Notes under the pieces: model-generated
What the model saw: only the letters and a program-made list of their open reading frames with translations
What the model was told of the DNA's origin: nothing
Database searches by the model: none
Made by a program: the position numbers and the translations under genes
Part shown: positions 50,401 to 59,891 of the stretch, piece after piece
How the letters are laid out: each line of letters begins with the position of its first letter
How positions within the stretch are numbered: the stretch's first letter is position 1
Origin: Phoenix dactylifera
Taxonomy: Eukaryota; Streptophyta; Magnoliopsida; Arecales; Arecaceae
Direction: 5' to 3'
DNA: 64,000 nucleotides
NCBI RefSeq assembly: GCF_009389715.1
Contig: NC_052393.1
Span: 3,472,001-3,536,000, forward strand

Positions 50401-51282
50401 TTCTTCCGGCACTAGGCCAGGCATCCGAGGGTTAAACCTCAGGAAACTCTTCCGGCGCTAAGCCAGGCATCCGAGGGTTAGGCCTCAGGAAATTCTTCCG
50501 GCGCTAAGCCAGGCATCCGAGGGTTAGGCCTCAGGAAATTCTTCCGGCGCTAAGCCAGGCATCCGAGGGTTAGGCCTCAGGAAATTCTTCCGGCGCTAAG
50601 CCAGGCATCCGAGGGTTAGGCCTCAGGAAACTCTTCCGGCGCTGAGCCAGGCATCCGAGGGTTAGGCCTCAGGAAACTCTTCCGGCGCTGAGCCAGGCAT
50701 CCGAGGGTTAGGCCTCAGGAAACTCTTCCGGCGCTAGGCCAGGCATCCGAGGGTTAGGCCTCAGGAAACTCTTTCGGCGCTAAGCCAGGCATCCGAGGGT
50801 TAGGCCTCAGGAAATTCTTCCGGCGCTAAGCCAGGCATCCGAGGGTTAGGCCTCAGGAAACTCTTCCGGCGCTAGGCCAGGCATCCGAGGGTTAGGCCTC
50901 AGAAAACTCTTCCGGCGCTAAGCCAGGCATCTGAGGGTTAGGCCTCAGGAAATTCTTCCGGCGCTAAGCCAGGCATCTGAGGGTTAGGCCTCAGGAAACT
51001 CTTCCGGCGCTGAGCCAGGCATCCGAGGGTTAGGCCTCAGGAAGTTCTTCCGGCGCTAAGCCAGGCATCCGAGGGTTAGGCCTCAGGAAACTCTTCCGGC
51101 GCTGAGCCAGGCATCCGAGGGTTAGGCCTCAGGAAATTCTTCCGGCGCTAAGCCAGGCATCCGAGGGTTAGGCCTCAGGAAATTCTTCCGGCGCTAAGCC
51201 AGGCATCCGAGGGTTAGGCCTCAGGAAATTCTTCCGGCGCTAAGCCAGGCATCCGAGGGTTAGGCCTCAGGAAATTCTTCCG
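50401..51282. repeat. 46-bp tandem array, about 19 copies
   Basis: Head-to-tail units read CTTCCGGCGCTAAGCCAGGC then ATCCGAGGGTTAGGCCTCAG then GAAATT. Copies differ by a few substitutions (TAAGCC, TGAGCC, TAGGCC; ATCCG, ATCTG). There are no spacers. The array starts about 60 bp after the likely 3' end of the antisense gene. Confidence 0.97.
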
Positions 51283-52530
51283 CTCGCTGGTCGGCCAAGG
51301 CTGGCGCAAGCCGAAGCGACCGGTCGGGGCTTCCGGCTAGTCTGCTCCCGGGATGATCATCGGGTTAGCCAGGCATCCGAGGCCCGAGCCTCGGGAGATT
51401 CCACTCGTTGGTCGGCCAAGGCTGGCGCAAGCCGAGGCGACCGGTCGGGGCTTCCGGCTAGTCTGCTCCCGGGATGATCATCGGGTTAGCCAGGCATCCG
51501 AGGGCCGAGCCTCGGGAGATTCCACTCGTTGGTCGGCCAAGGCTGGCGCAAGCCGAGGCGACCGGTCGGGGCTTCCGGCTAGTCTGCTCCCGGGATGATC
51601 ATCGGGTTAGCCAGGCATCCGAGGGCCGAGCCTCGGGAGATTCCACTCGTTGGTCGGCCAAGGCTGGCGCAAGCCGAGGCGACCGGTCGGGGCTTCCGGC
51701 TAGTCTGCTCCCGGGATGATCATCGGGTTAGCCAGGCATCCGAGGCCCGAGCCTCGGGAGATTCCACTCGTTGGTCGGCCTAGGCTGGCGCAAGCCGAGG
51801 CGACCGGTCGGGGCTTCCGGCTAGTCTGCTCCCGGGATGATCATCGGGTTAGCCAGGCATCCGAGGGCCGAGCCTCGGGAGATTCCACTCGTTGGTCGGC
51901 CTAGGCTGGCGCAAGCCGAGGCGACCGGTCGGGGCTTCCGGCTAGTCTGCTCCCGGGATGATCATCGGGTTAGCCAGGCATCTGAGGGTTGTCAAGCCTC
52001 AGGAAAATTCCGCTCGTTGGTCGGCCAAGGCTGGCGCAAGCCGAGGCGACCGGTCGGGGCTTCCGGCTAGTCTGCTCCCGGGATGATCATCGGGTTAGCC
52101 AGGCATCTGAGGGTTGTCAAGCCTCAGGGAAATTCCGCTCGTTGGTCGGCCAAGGCTGGCGCAAGCCGAGGCGACCGGTCGGGGCTTCCGGCTAGTCTGC
52201 TCCCGGGATGATCATCGGGTTAGCCAGGCATCTGAGGGTTGTCAAGCCTCAGGGAAATTCCGCTCGTTGGTCGGCCAAGGCTGGCGCAAGCCGAGGCGAC
52301 CGGTCGGGGCTTCCGGCTAGTCTGCTCCCGGGATGATCATCGGGTTAGCCAGGCATCTGAGGGTTGTCAAGCCTCAGGGAAATTCCGCTCGTTGGTCGGC
52401 CAAGGCTGGCGCAAGCCGAGGCGACCGGTCGGGGCTTCCGGCTAGTCTGCTCCCGGGATGATCATCGGGTTAGCCAGGCATCTGAGGGTTGTCAAGCCTC
52501 AGGGAAATTCCACTCGTTGGTCGGCCACTT
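51283..52530. repeat. 121/125-bp tandem array, about ten copies
   Basis: The marker GATGATCATCGGGTTAGCC recurs at 51353, 51474, 51595, 51716, 51837, 51958, 52083, 52208, 52333 and 52458. The step is 121 bp for the first five intervals and 125 bp for the last four. The longer units contain GAGGGTTGTCAAGCCTCAGG where the shorter have GAGGSCCGAGCCTCGGG. Each unit contains a GCCAGGCATCYGAGG core, which is also the core of the adjoining 46-bp array. Confidence 0.97.
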
Positions 52531-52744
52531 GTCGCTCGCCGCCCATCGGGGTTTCTCTGTGCCCAGCCGCGACCGTGTTTCTCCTCTCCTCCAAGCGTTG
52601 CCTGGGGGGAACACGAGAAGGGTATTAAACGCTAATTAATGCGTTACCTGGGAAATCGGATCGCCAGTTGCTGCTGGTGAGGAGTGTTAGTTGAGCGGCC
52701 GCGATACGCGGGTTCTTCGAGGAGGATGCGGCCTGGGCGCGAGC

Positions 52745-52940
52745 GGAGACACGTGGACCTAGGGGTATACGTCACCCGGATCGTCCTGCACAAAGAATGC
52801 GATTTAAGGAGAATGACGCTTAGGAAATCGCGGGGAGATACGCCTCGGGAGCCGGAACGGCTCCGGATTCAGTGCGCCTGCATTTATTGGAGCCACCCGT
52901 ATCGGAACTACCAGGGGGCCGCAGCTTGGCTATAAATACA
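52745..52940 (+). promoter_or_regulatory. Promoter-like segment inside the retrotransposon, antisense to pol
   Basis: Reading rightwards there are a G-box CACGTG (52750-52755), an ACGTCAC word (52769-52775) and, at 52931-52940, TATAAATACA in a GC-rich setting. This spacing is that of a plant core promoter pointing towards the pol stop codon. No expression evidence is available here. Confidence 0.45.
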
Positions 52941-53266
52941 GGTGCAGGTACGATGGAATTTGCCAAGCCGGAGCTGCAGGTTGCCATGGATCGCAGACCT
53001 CCTCCTTGGCATATGACTGAGAGACTCCTGTCGAAGGAAAGGGGAGGCGCTCCCCTTACAACTTCAGCCAACTAGCCGTTTCATCTGGGATCAACAAGGA
53101 GGGTCTCCCCGGCGGAACTCCGCTCTAGGCGTTTCATCCGGGATCACATCTCCCCTCCTTGAAGTTCAGCCTCCCGGTTGAGCTCTGCGCCGGACGCTCA
53201 ATCCGGGACCGCGCCTCCATATACTCTTCCCCCTCGAATTCCTTCTCTTTCCTACCACTAGGGAAG

Positions 53267-53371
53267 ATGGGAATATCCTTTGGAGGCGGCGTTCCCCTGG
53301 GGGCAGCGGGAGCTTCTTCTGCGGCGGCTCCTCCTCTTTTTGGTGAGGTGCTGGATGGCGCCTCCGGTTAG
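53267..53371 (+). CDS. Small open frame (34 aa) in the putative antisense unit B
   Basis: About 330 bp after the TATA-like box an ATG opens a 34-residue Gly/Ala-rich frame (MGISFGGGVPLGAAGASSAA at its start). A shorter frame of 40 codons at 52,953-53,075 begins too close to the TATA word to be certain of inclusion in a transcript. A TTATTGAAATGAAA stretch at about 53,507-53,522 may serve as polyadenylation signal. No family is recognised, and the frame may be fortuitous. Confidence 0.25.
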   Translation: MGISFGGGVPLGAAGASSAAAPPLFGEVLDGASG

Positions 53372-53563
53372 AAGCACCCACTTCTGGTGGGACTGCAGCC
53401 GCCCTGGGTTGAGGGTTTGGGTCCCCACCTCTTCTTTACTTTCTTTACTCCCTAATTCCCCTCTGGGAATTCCTTGTAATCACACGAGCACGCCACTGTA
53501 ACCAGAAATTATTGAAATGAAAAGTATTGCACCTTTTTAAATTGTCTTTCTGGCCTTGTTGTT

Positions 53564-56212
53564 CTACTGGTAATACATCCGCAGGTTAGCGGAATTCCAG
53601 CCCCTTGGAATTTCTCGGCCATCTAGGGCTTCCAACTGGTAGGAGCCAGGTCGGTTTACCCAACGAACTTTATACGGGCCTTCCCAATTTGGCGCTAGCT
53701 TCCCACCTTCCGTAGGTTGAGATGCCTTAGCTCGCCTCAGCACCAGATCTCCAATTCTGAAAAGCTTCGGTCGGACTTTGGAGTTGTAATATCGGGCCAC
53801 CCTCTGCTGATACATTGCCATCCGTACCTGAGCCATTTCCCTTGCCTCTTCCAAGAGATCCAAGTTCCCTCGGAGTTGCTCCGAATTGGCCTCGGGTCGG
53901 TGCGCGGCCACCCGAGGCGAGGGGAGTCCGAGCTCCACGGGGGCAACGGCTTCCGTGCCATAGGTTAGGCTGAAAGGCGTCTCTCCAGTAGGAGTCCGTT
54001 GTGTGGTCCGATACGCCCAAAGGACATTCTCGAGTTCCTCGACCCAAGCTTGCCCCGTCCGGCCGATCCGCGCTTTGATACCTTGGAGGATTGTCCGATT
54101 TGTGACCTCGGCCTCGCCGTTGGTTTGGGGATGCGACACGGATGTGAACCGATGCTCGATCCCAAATTCCTCGCAGAAGTCCCGGAAGTGCTTGTTATCA
54201 AACTGTCGACCGTTATCCGAGATGAGGACCCGAGGTACTCCAAATCGGACAATGATGTTCTGCTTCACGAACTTCCGGACTTGTGCCTCCGTGATGGTGG
54301 CCAGTGGCTCTGCCTCCACCCACTTGGTGAAGTAGTCGATGGCGACAATCAAAAATTTCCGCTGGGCCGAAGCGACGGGGAATGGTCCGAGGATATCCAT
54401 TCCCCATTGTGCGAAGGGCCAGGGCGCGGTGATTGGCGCCAAGGGGACAGAGGGGACTCTCTGGACGTTGGCGTGGCGCTGGCAGGCGTCGCATTTCCGC
54501 ACGTGGTCCTTCGAGTCCTCCATCAAGGTCGGCCAATAGTAGCCTTGCCTCATGATCTTATGCACCAAGGACCTAGCCCCCAAGTGCGATCCGCAGATGC
54601 CTTCGTGGACTTCGCCGAGGGCGTAGGCCGCTTCCGCGGGGCGGAGGCACCTTAAGAGGGGGGCGGTAAACGAGGTCCGATACAGCCTCCCTTCATAAAG
54701 TACGTAGTGGGCGGACTTCTTTACAAGCCGCCGGGCCTGATCTTCGTCTTCAGGGAGGATTCCTTCGGCGAGGTAGGCGACGAGCGGGTCCATCCAAGAC
54801 GGCTCCGGATCAATTGCCATCACCGCTCCAGCCCCGTCAATGCTCGGGGCATCCAGGGTCTCCAGGTAGATTGCCCTCAACAAGTTGTGCGCGTCTGCGT
54901 CCACTAGGCGGGACAACCTGTCGGCCCTGGCATTTTCGCTCCTCGGGACCTGCTGAATGTCAACACTGCCGAGGTCGGGAATGAGTGTTTGCACCTTCCG
55001 GACGTAGCTCTGCATGGTCGGGCTCCGCGCCTCGAACTCCCCTCGAACCTGCCCGACCACCAGCTGGGAGTCGGTGAAGACTTTCAGACGCCGGATGCCG
55101 AGCTCCTTGGCGAGTTTGAGTCCCGCGACTAGGGCCTCGTACTCCGCCTCATTGTTGGTCACTGGAAATCCGAACCTCAAGGCATACTCGGCTATCACTC
55201 CATCGGGATTGGTGAGGACCAGCCCAGCCCCTCCACCTTCAGGGTTCGACGACCCGTCAATGTGGAGCGTCCAGATCGGGAGATCGAGGCTGGGTGTCTC
55301 CGGCGGCTTAGGTTCCGCCTCCTGCACAGTGCACTCAGCGAGAAAGTCCGCGAGTACCTGGGCCTTGATGGCTGGTCGGGGCTGGTAGCGGATGTCGAAC
55401 TCACCAAGTTCTACTGCCCACTTCACCAGCCGTCCCGCATTCTCTGGATTGCTGAGAATCTGCCGCAGTGGTTGATCGGTCAAAAGGGTGACAGAATGAG
55501 CCTGGAAATAGGGGCGAAGCCTCCTGGTCGCAGTCAGCAGCGCGAAGGCGATCTTCTCAGCCTTCGTGTACCGCGTCTCGGCATCCCGGAGGACTCGGCT
55601 GATGTAGTATACAGGCTTCTGAAGTCTTGCCTCTTCCCGAACCAGTACTGCGCTGACTGCGGTTGGGGAGACCGCCAGGTAAAGGTAGAGCATCTCCCCC
55701 TCTTGCGGCTTGGACAGCAGGGGAGGAGACGCCATGTACTCCTTGAGCTGGTCGAACGCCGCATGGCATTCGGCCGTCCAGAGGAAGTCTTTTGGGCGCT
55801 TCAACACCTTGAAGAATGGTTGGCAGCGTTCGGCCGACTTTGCCACAAATCGTCCGAGCGCGGCGACCCTTCCAGCGAGCTCCTGAACCTCCTTCACTTT
55901 GGTCGGAGGGGACATATCTTGGATGGCTTTGATCTTGTCCGGGTTGGCCTCGATCCCGCGCTGGTTGACAATGAAACCGAGGAACCTCCCGGCCGAAGCA
56001 CCAAAAGCGCACTTCGCTGGGTTTAGCTTCATGCGAAACTTTCGCAAGGTGGTGAAAGTCTCCTCCAGATCTGCAATGTGCTGGTCTGCATGGCGGCTTT
56101 TTACCAGCATATCGTCCACGTACACCTCCATATTCCGGCCGATCTGCTCCTTGAAGATTTTATTGACGAGGCGCTGGTAAGTGGCGCCAGCGTTCTTCAG
56201 ACCGAAGGGCAT
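53564..56212 (-). pseudogene. pol continuation: RT core, RNase H, second RNase H, integrase (cut off from gag by a frame change)
   Basis: This open frame of 882 residues is uninterrupted. It holds the RT catalytic YVDDMLV near residue 34 and an RT-linked RNase H near 185-260, with an eroded start (YLYLAVSP) and YTKAEKIAFAL. A second, archaeal-type RNase H sits at about 315-440 (LHIDGSSNPEGGGAG, NNEAEYEALVAGL, FTDSQLVV). The integrase zinc region is near 536-579 (CDACQRH), and its catalytic residues lie in WGMDILGPF (about 604), SDNGRQFD (about 667) and NGEAEV (about 700). The C-terminal WEGPYKVRWVNRPGSY is the usual integrase tail. The first Met is internal to RT and not a natural start. The frame is lost at 56,251-56,260. 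Confidence 0.93.
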
Positions 56213-59030
56213 TACCTTGTAACAGTACAGCCCCCGGTCTGTTATGAAGGCAGTTCTCCTCGTCCTGTGGAGCCATCATTATTTGGTTGTAGCCGGAGAA
56301 GGCGTCCATAAAAGACAGTAGCTGATATCCGGAAGTCGCGTCGACCAGTTGGTCTATCCGTGGAAGCGGAAAGCTATCCTTGGGGCACGCCTTGTTCAGG
56401 TCGGTGTAGTCGACGCACATCCTCCACTTCCCGCTCGCCTTCCGGACAAGTACGACGTTTGCCAGCCACTCGGGGTAGCTCACCTCTCTTATGAAACCTG
56501 CCTCCAAGAGTTTGTCTACCTCCTGGTCGACCACCCGGATCCGATCCGGGGCACAGTGTCTCTTCTTTTGCTTTACCGGTCGGTGGGTCGGGTCGACGTT
56601 GAGGGCGTGAGAAACGACCTCCGGGTCGATCCCAGGTACATCGGCCGCCGACCAGGCAAACACATCTGCATTGGCTCGGAGGAATTCCACTAACCGGAGC
56701 CGAGCTTCCAAGTCGAGATTGGCACCGACCCGGACCGTGCGGTCCGGGCGGCCTTCTTCGAGGGGAACTTCGATTACGCCCTCGGCCGGCTCCCCGTGCC
56801 GCAAGGCCACTTCGTCTCTGGCGTCAAGTGACTCGACGCTTAGGGCCTCCATGGGCTTCTTCCCTTTGAGAGTTGCTAGGAAACACTGCCGTGCGGTCGG
56901 CTGGTCACCTCGGACCTCTCCAATCCCGGCCGCTGTGGGGAACCGCATGAGCAAATGGTAGGTAGAAACCACCGTGCGAAGGGCGTTCAGTCCGGGTCGT
57001 CCGAGGATAGCGTTGTAGGCCGAGGGGACACGGACGACCAAGAACCCGAGCCGCACCGTGGCTTCTGCGGGTGCAATGCCCGCAGTCACAGGCAGCTCGA
57101 TGACACCTTCGGCCGAGATAGCGTCTCCAGTGAATCCTATGAGGGGGGTGGATGTTTTGTGCAACAATTGTCGGGAAAAGCCCATCTTTTGGAAGGCCTC
57201 GTAATACAAAATATCAGCTGAGCTTCCACTATCCACAAGAACACGCCTTACATCATAGTCCGCCATAGTGAGAGAGATCACCATGGCGTCATCGTGGGGA
57301 GTCTGAACCCCCTTTACATCTTCATCACAAAAAGTGATTACATTTCCGACCCGCTGCCTCTTCGCGACGGCCACTCCTGATACTTCCGCCGAGCCCCCTG
57401 CGTTCCTCACGGGCCGAGAGCAGCCCCCAGTGATGGTGTGGATCACTCCCGCGACGGGTCGATTCTGCTCCCGAGGCTCCTGAGGGGCCGGGTCGGCTGG
57501 ACGCGGGTCTGCGGGGGGACGTCGGTCGTTTACATATCGACCGAGACGTCCTCGGCGAATGAGAGCCTCGATCTCGTCCCGAAGCTGGAAGCAGTCTTCG
57601 GTATCGTGGCCGTGGTCTCGGTGGTACTCACAGTACGCCCGAGAAGGCTTCCTCCCAGGGATCTTCTTCATCTGCCTCGGAACCGGGAGGTCCTCCCGCC
57701 CCTTGACCTCCATGAGGATCTGGGCCCGGGGGGCCAGGAGTGGGGTGTACCGGTTGAAGCGCCGGTGCGGAGAACGAGGGCGTGTGGCGCCGTGGTTCCT
57801 TGCTGGTGACGGGCTTCTGCGCCGGCGTTGAGGCGTCGGGCTCCTCCTCTGGGGTGCCTCTTTTCGCCTTTTCTTCCCGGGCTTTAGAGGGGCTTCGGCG
57901 GCCTCCTTGTTCCGGTGGGAGGCTGCCTCCTCGGCGTCTGCATACTGGTTTGCCCGAGACAACAGCTCCGGGAAGCTCCGCGGCAGACGTTTGTCCAGGG
58001 AGAAGGTGAGTCTGCCCTTCCGGAAGCCTCGCTTCAGGGCTGAGAGAGCCACCTCCTGGCTCAAATTCCGGACCTCCAGTGTTGCCTTGTTGAAGCGGGT
58101 GAGATAATCCCGCAGGCTCTCTCCCTCGTTCTGCCGGACATCGAAGAGGGAGTCGGAGACCAGTCTTCGCCGGCTACTGACGGCGAAATGGCTGATGAAG
58201 AGACGGGTGAACTGGTGGAAGGACTGGATGGAATTAGCCTCCAGGCCGGCGAACCACGCCCTTGCCGGGCCGCGGAGGGTCGCCGGGAAGGCCTTGCAGA
58301 GGAGAGGATCCGATGCTCCATGGAGGAGCATAAGAGTCCTGAAACTCTCCACGTGGTCCCGTGGGTCCGCCGCCCCGTCGTAGGGTTCGATCGCCGGCAT
58401 TTTGAACCCCGGCGGGTTTAGGGTTCGCAGGATCCTTGAGGCAAGCGCCGGCTGGGAGGAGATTTCCAAGTCGGCGAAGGGATCTTTGGAGTGGCCCTTC
58501 AGGACCTGGAGCTGTCTGTGGAGATCGTCCACCCGCCGGTCCAGGGAGCGCGACCGGTGGGTGGGAGACAAGGAGCGGCGCGAGGGGGACCGACTGGAGT
58601 GCGGGCCCCTCGAGGACTGGGGTGTCTGAGAACGCGCCCGGGTCCGCCTCTCGTACCCCGCGCAGCTCCGATGAGAAGGTCCTGGCAGAATGGACCGCAC
58701 TCGAGAATCCTCCCCGCGCCGGCGCTCCTCTCCATGGGAGAGGAAGGAGCGCGGGTTGTGAGGAAGAGGCGAGTGCTCGGGGAGCAGCGGCTCCTGAGCC
58801 CGCTGCGGCACCCGAGAGATCACACCCTGCAGATTCTGCACTGCCTCCGCGAGGGTGCGAACCTGCTGGGCTAGCTGGTCGAACTGAGCAGGTTCGACCG
58901 TCTGAATGGGAGGAGAAGCGGTGGAATGCTGCTGAGAGTGTGTTGGGGACGCAGCAGCCTCCCGGCCAGAGGCGCGAGAGGCTCCGCGACCGGAAGCATT
59001 GGAAGCTCCGCGACCACCTCGCCGTGCCAT
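56160..59030 (-). CDS. gag-protease-RT (N-terminal part) of the Tat element
   Basis: The likely start is the ATG at 59,030 (MARRGGRG). The frame stays open upstream into the LTR but without a better start. The gag core is at about residues 185-400 (AWFAGLEANSI, FISHFAVSSRR, GESLRDYLTRFN). A Cys/His knuckle CEYHRDHGHDTEDC is near 470. The protease has its active site in LVDSGSSADILYY near 600. RT begins near 835 with GFIREVSYPEWLANVVLV and reaches MDAFSGYNQIMMAP. Within the next dozen codons (about 56,251-56,260) the reading frame changes, and the last 30 or so residues are out of phase until the stop at 56,160. The intact pol continuation lies in the other frame and overlaps by 53 bases. Confidence 0.93.
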   Translation of the reverse strand: MARRGGRGASNASGRGASRASGREAAASPTHSQQHSTASPPIQTVEPAQFDQLAQQVRTLAEAVQNLQGVISRVPQRAQEPLLPEHSPLPHNPRSFLSHGEERRRGEDSRVRSILPGPSHRSCAGYERRTRARSQTPQSSRGPHSSRSPSRRSLSPTHRSRSLDRRVDDLHRQLQVLKGHSKDPFADLEISSQPALASRILRTLNPPGFKMPAIEPYDGAADPRDHVESFRTLMLLHGASDPLLCKAFPATLRGPARAWFAGLEANSIQSFHQFTRLFISHFAVSSRRRLVSDSLFDVRQNEGESLRDYLTRFNKATLEVRNLSQEVALSALKRGFRKGRLTFSLDKRLPRSFPELLSRANQYADAEEAASHRNKEAAEAPLKPGKKRRKEAPQRRSPTPQRRRRSPSPARNHGATRPRSPHRRFNRYTPLLAPRAQILMEVKGREDLPVPRQMKKIPGRKPSRAYCEYHRDHGHDTEDCFQLRDEIEALIRRGRLGRYVNDRRPPADPRPADPAPQEPREQNRPVAGVIHTITGGCSRPVRNAGGSAEVSGVAVAKRQRVGNVITFCDEDVKGVQTPHDDAMVISLTMADYDVRRVLVDSGSSADILYYEAFQKMGFSRQLLHKTSTPLIGFTGDAISAEGVIELPVTAGIAPAEATVRLGFLVVRVPSAYNAILGRPGLNALRTVVSTYHLLMRFPTAAGIGEVRGDQPTARQCFLATLKGKKPMEALSVESLDARDEVALRHGEPAEGVIEVPLEEGRPDRTVRVGANLDLEARLRLVEFLRANADVFAWSAADVPGIDPEVVSHALNVDPTHRPVKQKKRHCAPDRIRVVDQEVDKLLEAGFIREVSYPEWLANVVLVRKASGKWRMCVDYTDLNKACPKDSFPLPRIDQLVDATSGYQLLSFMDAFSGYNQIMMAPQDEENCLHNRPGAVLLQGNALRSEERWRHLPAPRQ

Positions 59031-59052
59031 TACGATCGTTCTGAGATTCGTC

Positions 59053-59069
59053 CCTTCCTCTAGCGCCAA
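59053..59069 (-). other. Primer-binding site
   Basis: Two bases after the 5' LTR the minus strand reads TGGCGCTAGAGGAAGGG. TGG pairs with the universal CCA end of a tRNA. I did not assign the tRNA. Confidence 0.75.
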
Positions 59070-59070
59070 C

Positions 59071-59886
59071 TGTTGCTGGTGGTCCAAACCGAGAATGATT
59101 GACACGACGGTGTGAACGGGGTTCCGCCTGAGTTGTCTTGGTTGGTGCTGGTTGCGCTCCACCTTCCGCCAAGGAACCTGCAAACAAGCCTTGCACCACC
59201 ACCAGGGTGGTGATGGCCCTCCGACGGTCAAGTCAGAGGAGATTGGAGGAGGAGAGATGATAATCACAAGTGGGAGAGAGTGCTCTGGGAGGTATTGCTT
59301 ACCCCCCCCCCTTCTTCCCCCAGCCGCATATATGCCTGGCTGGGAGGTCTCTCAGGGGGGTTTGTCGTCGTGGGGCACGATAGAATGGCCACTGACATGG
59401 CCGTTACGGGGCGTCGTGGAGCAGCGCCGGGTACGGTCATGGCAGGGCGTAGTGGAGCTCCGCTTTGTACGGTCGATACAGGAGATCGTGGGCAGCATCG
59501 GGTACAGCCGTTGCAGGGAGTAGTGGAGCAGGAGGCCGCGGCGTGCCTCTGGAGAATAGCCTGTCGTTATCAAAAGATCTCCGATTCGGGGTCGGAATGC
59601 TGGATCATAGGGCAGCCGACCCGGGGTCGGGCTGCGGAGCCGAGTAGGTCCGACTCGGGGTCGGAGTGCTGGATCATAGGGCAGCCGACCCGGGGTCGGG
59701 CTGCGGAGCCGAGGAGGTCCGACTCGGGGTCGGAGTGCTGGATCATAGGGCAGCCGACCCGGGGTCGGGCTGCGGAGCCGAGGAGGTCCGACTCGGGGTC
59801 GGAGTGCTGGATCATAGGGCAGCTGTAGCTTTCCTGGATACGCGTGCCGATCACGTGGGGCATGGCGGCTCAATTCCCCCATAACA
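59071..59886 (-). repeat. 5' LTR (816 bp)
   Basis: This is the LTR next to gag. It contains three full and one partial copies of a 69-bp GC-rich unit (59,586-59,823) built around GACTCGGGGTCGGAGTGCTG. A CATATATG word near 59,327 may be part of the promoter. It differs from the other LTR by one extra 69-bp unit and two substitutions (near 59,095 and in the C-rich run near 59,316). Confidence 0.96.
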
Positions 59887-59891
59887 GTTAC

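Larger units (their letters stand above)
46590..59886 (-). mobile_element. Full-length Ty3/gypsy LTR retrotransposon, Tat lineage, 13.3 kb
   Basis: Two LTRs that begin TGTTATGGGG and end CCAGCAACA on the minus strand enclose gag, protease, reverse transcriptase, RNase H, a second archaeal-type RNase H and integrase, all on the minus strand. A perfect 5-bp duplication GTTAC lies at 46585-46589 and 59887-59891. The domain order (integrase after RNase H) is Ty3/gypsy. The extra RNase H and a long region between pol and the 3' LTR with an antisense gene are known marks of the Tat group. Two LTR substitutions in about 747 aligned bases imply a very recent insertion. A frame change in RT makes pol inactive in cis as sequenced. 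Confidence 0.96.

Noticed and set aside
50401-52530. CRISPR-like or coding reading of the repeat arrays
   Set aside because: Units abut directly without unique spacers, the host is a plant, and unit lengths of 46, 121 and 125 are not multiples of three, so the open frames through them are accidental.
54003-58421. Many plus-strand frames opposite gag-pol
   Set aside because: They are shadows of the GC-rich pol gene and carry no recognisable domain, unlike the spliced frames at 47.9-50.2 kb.
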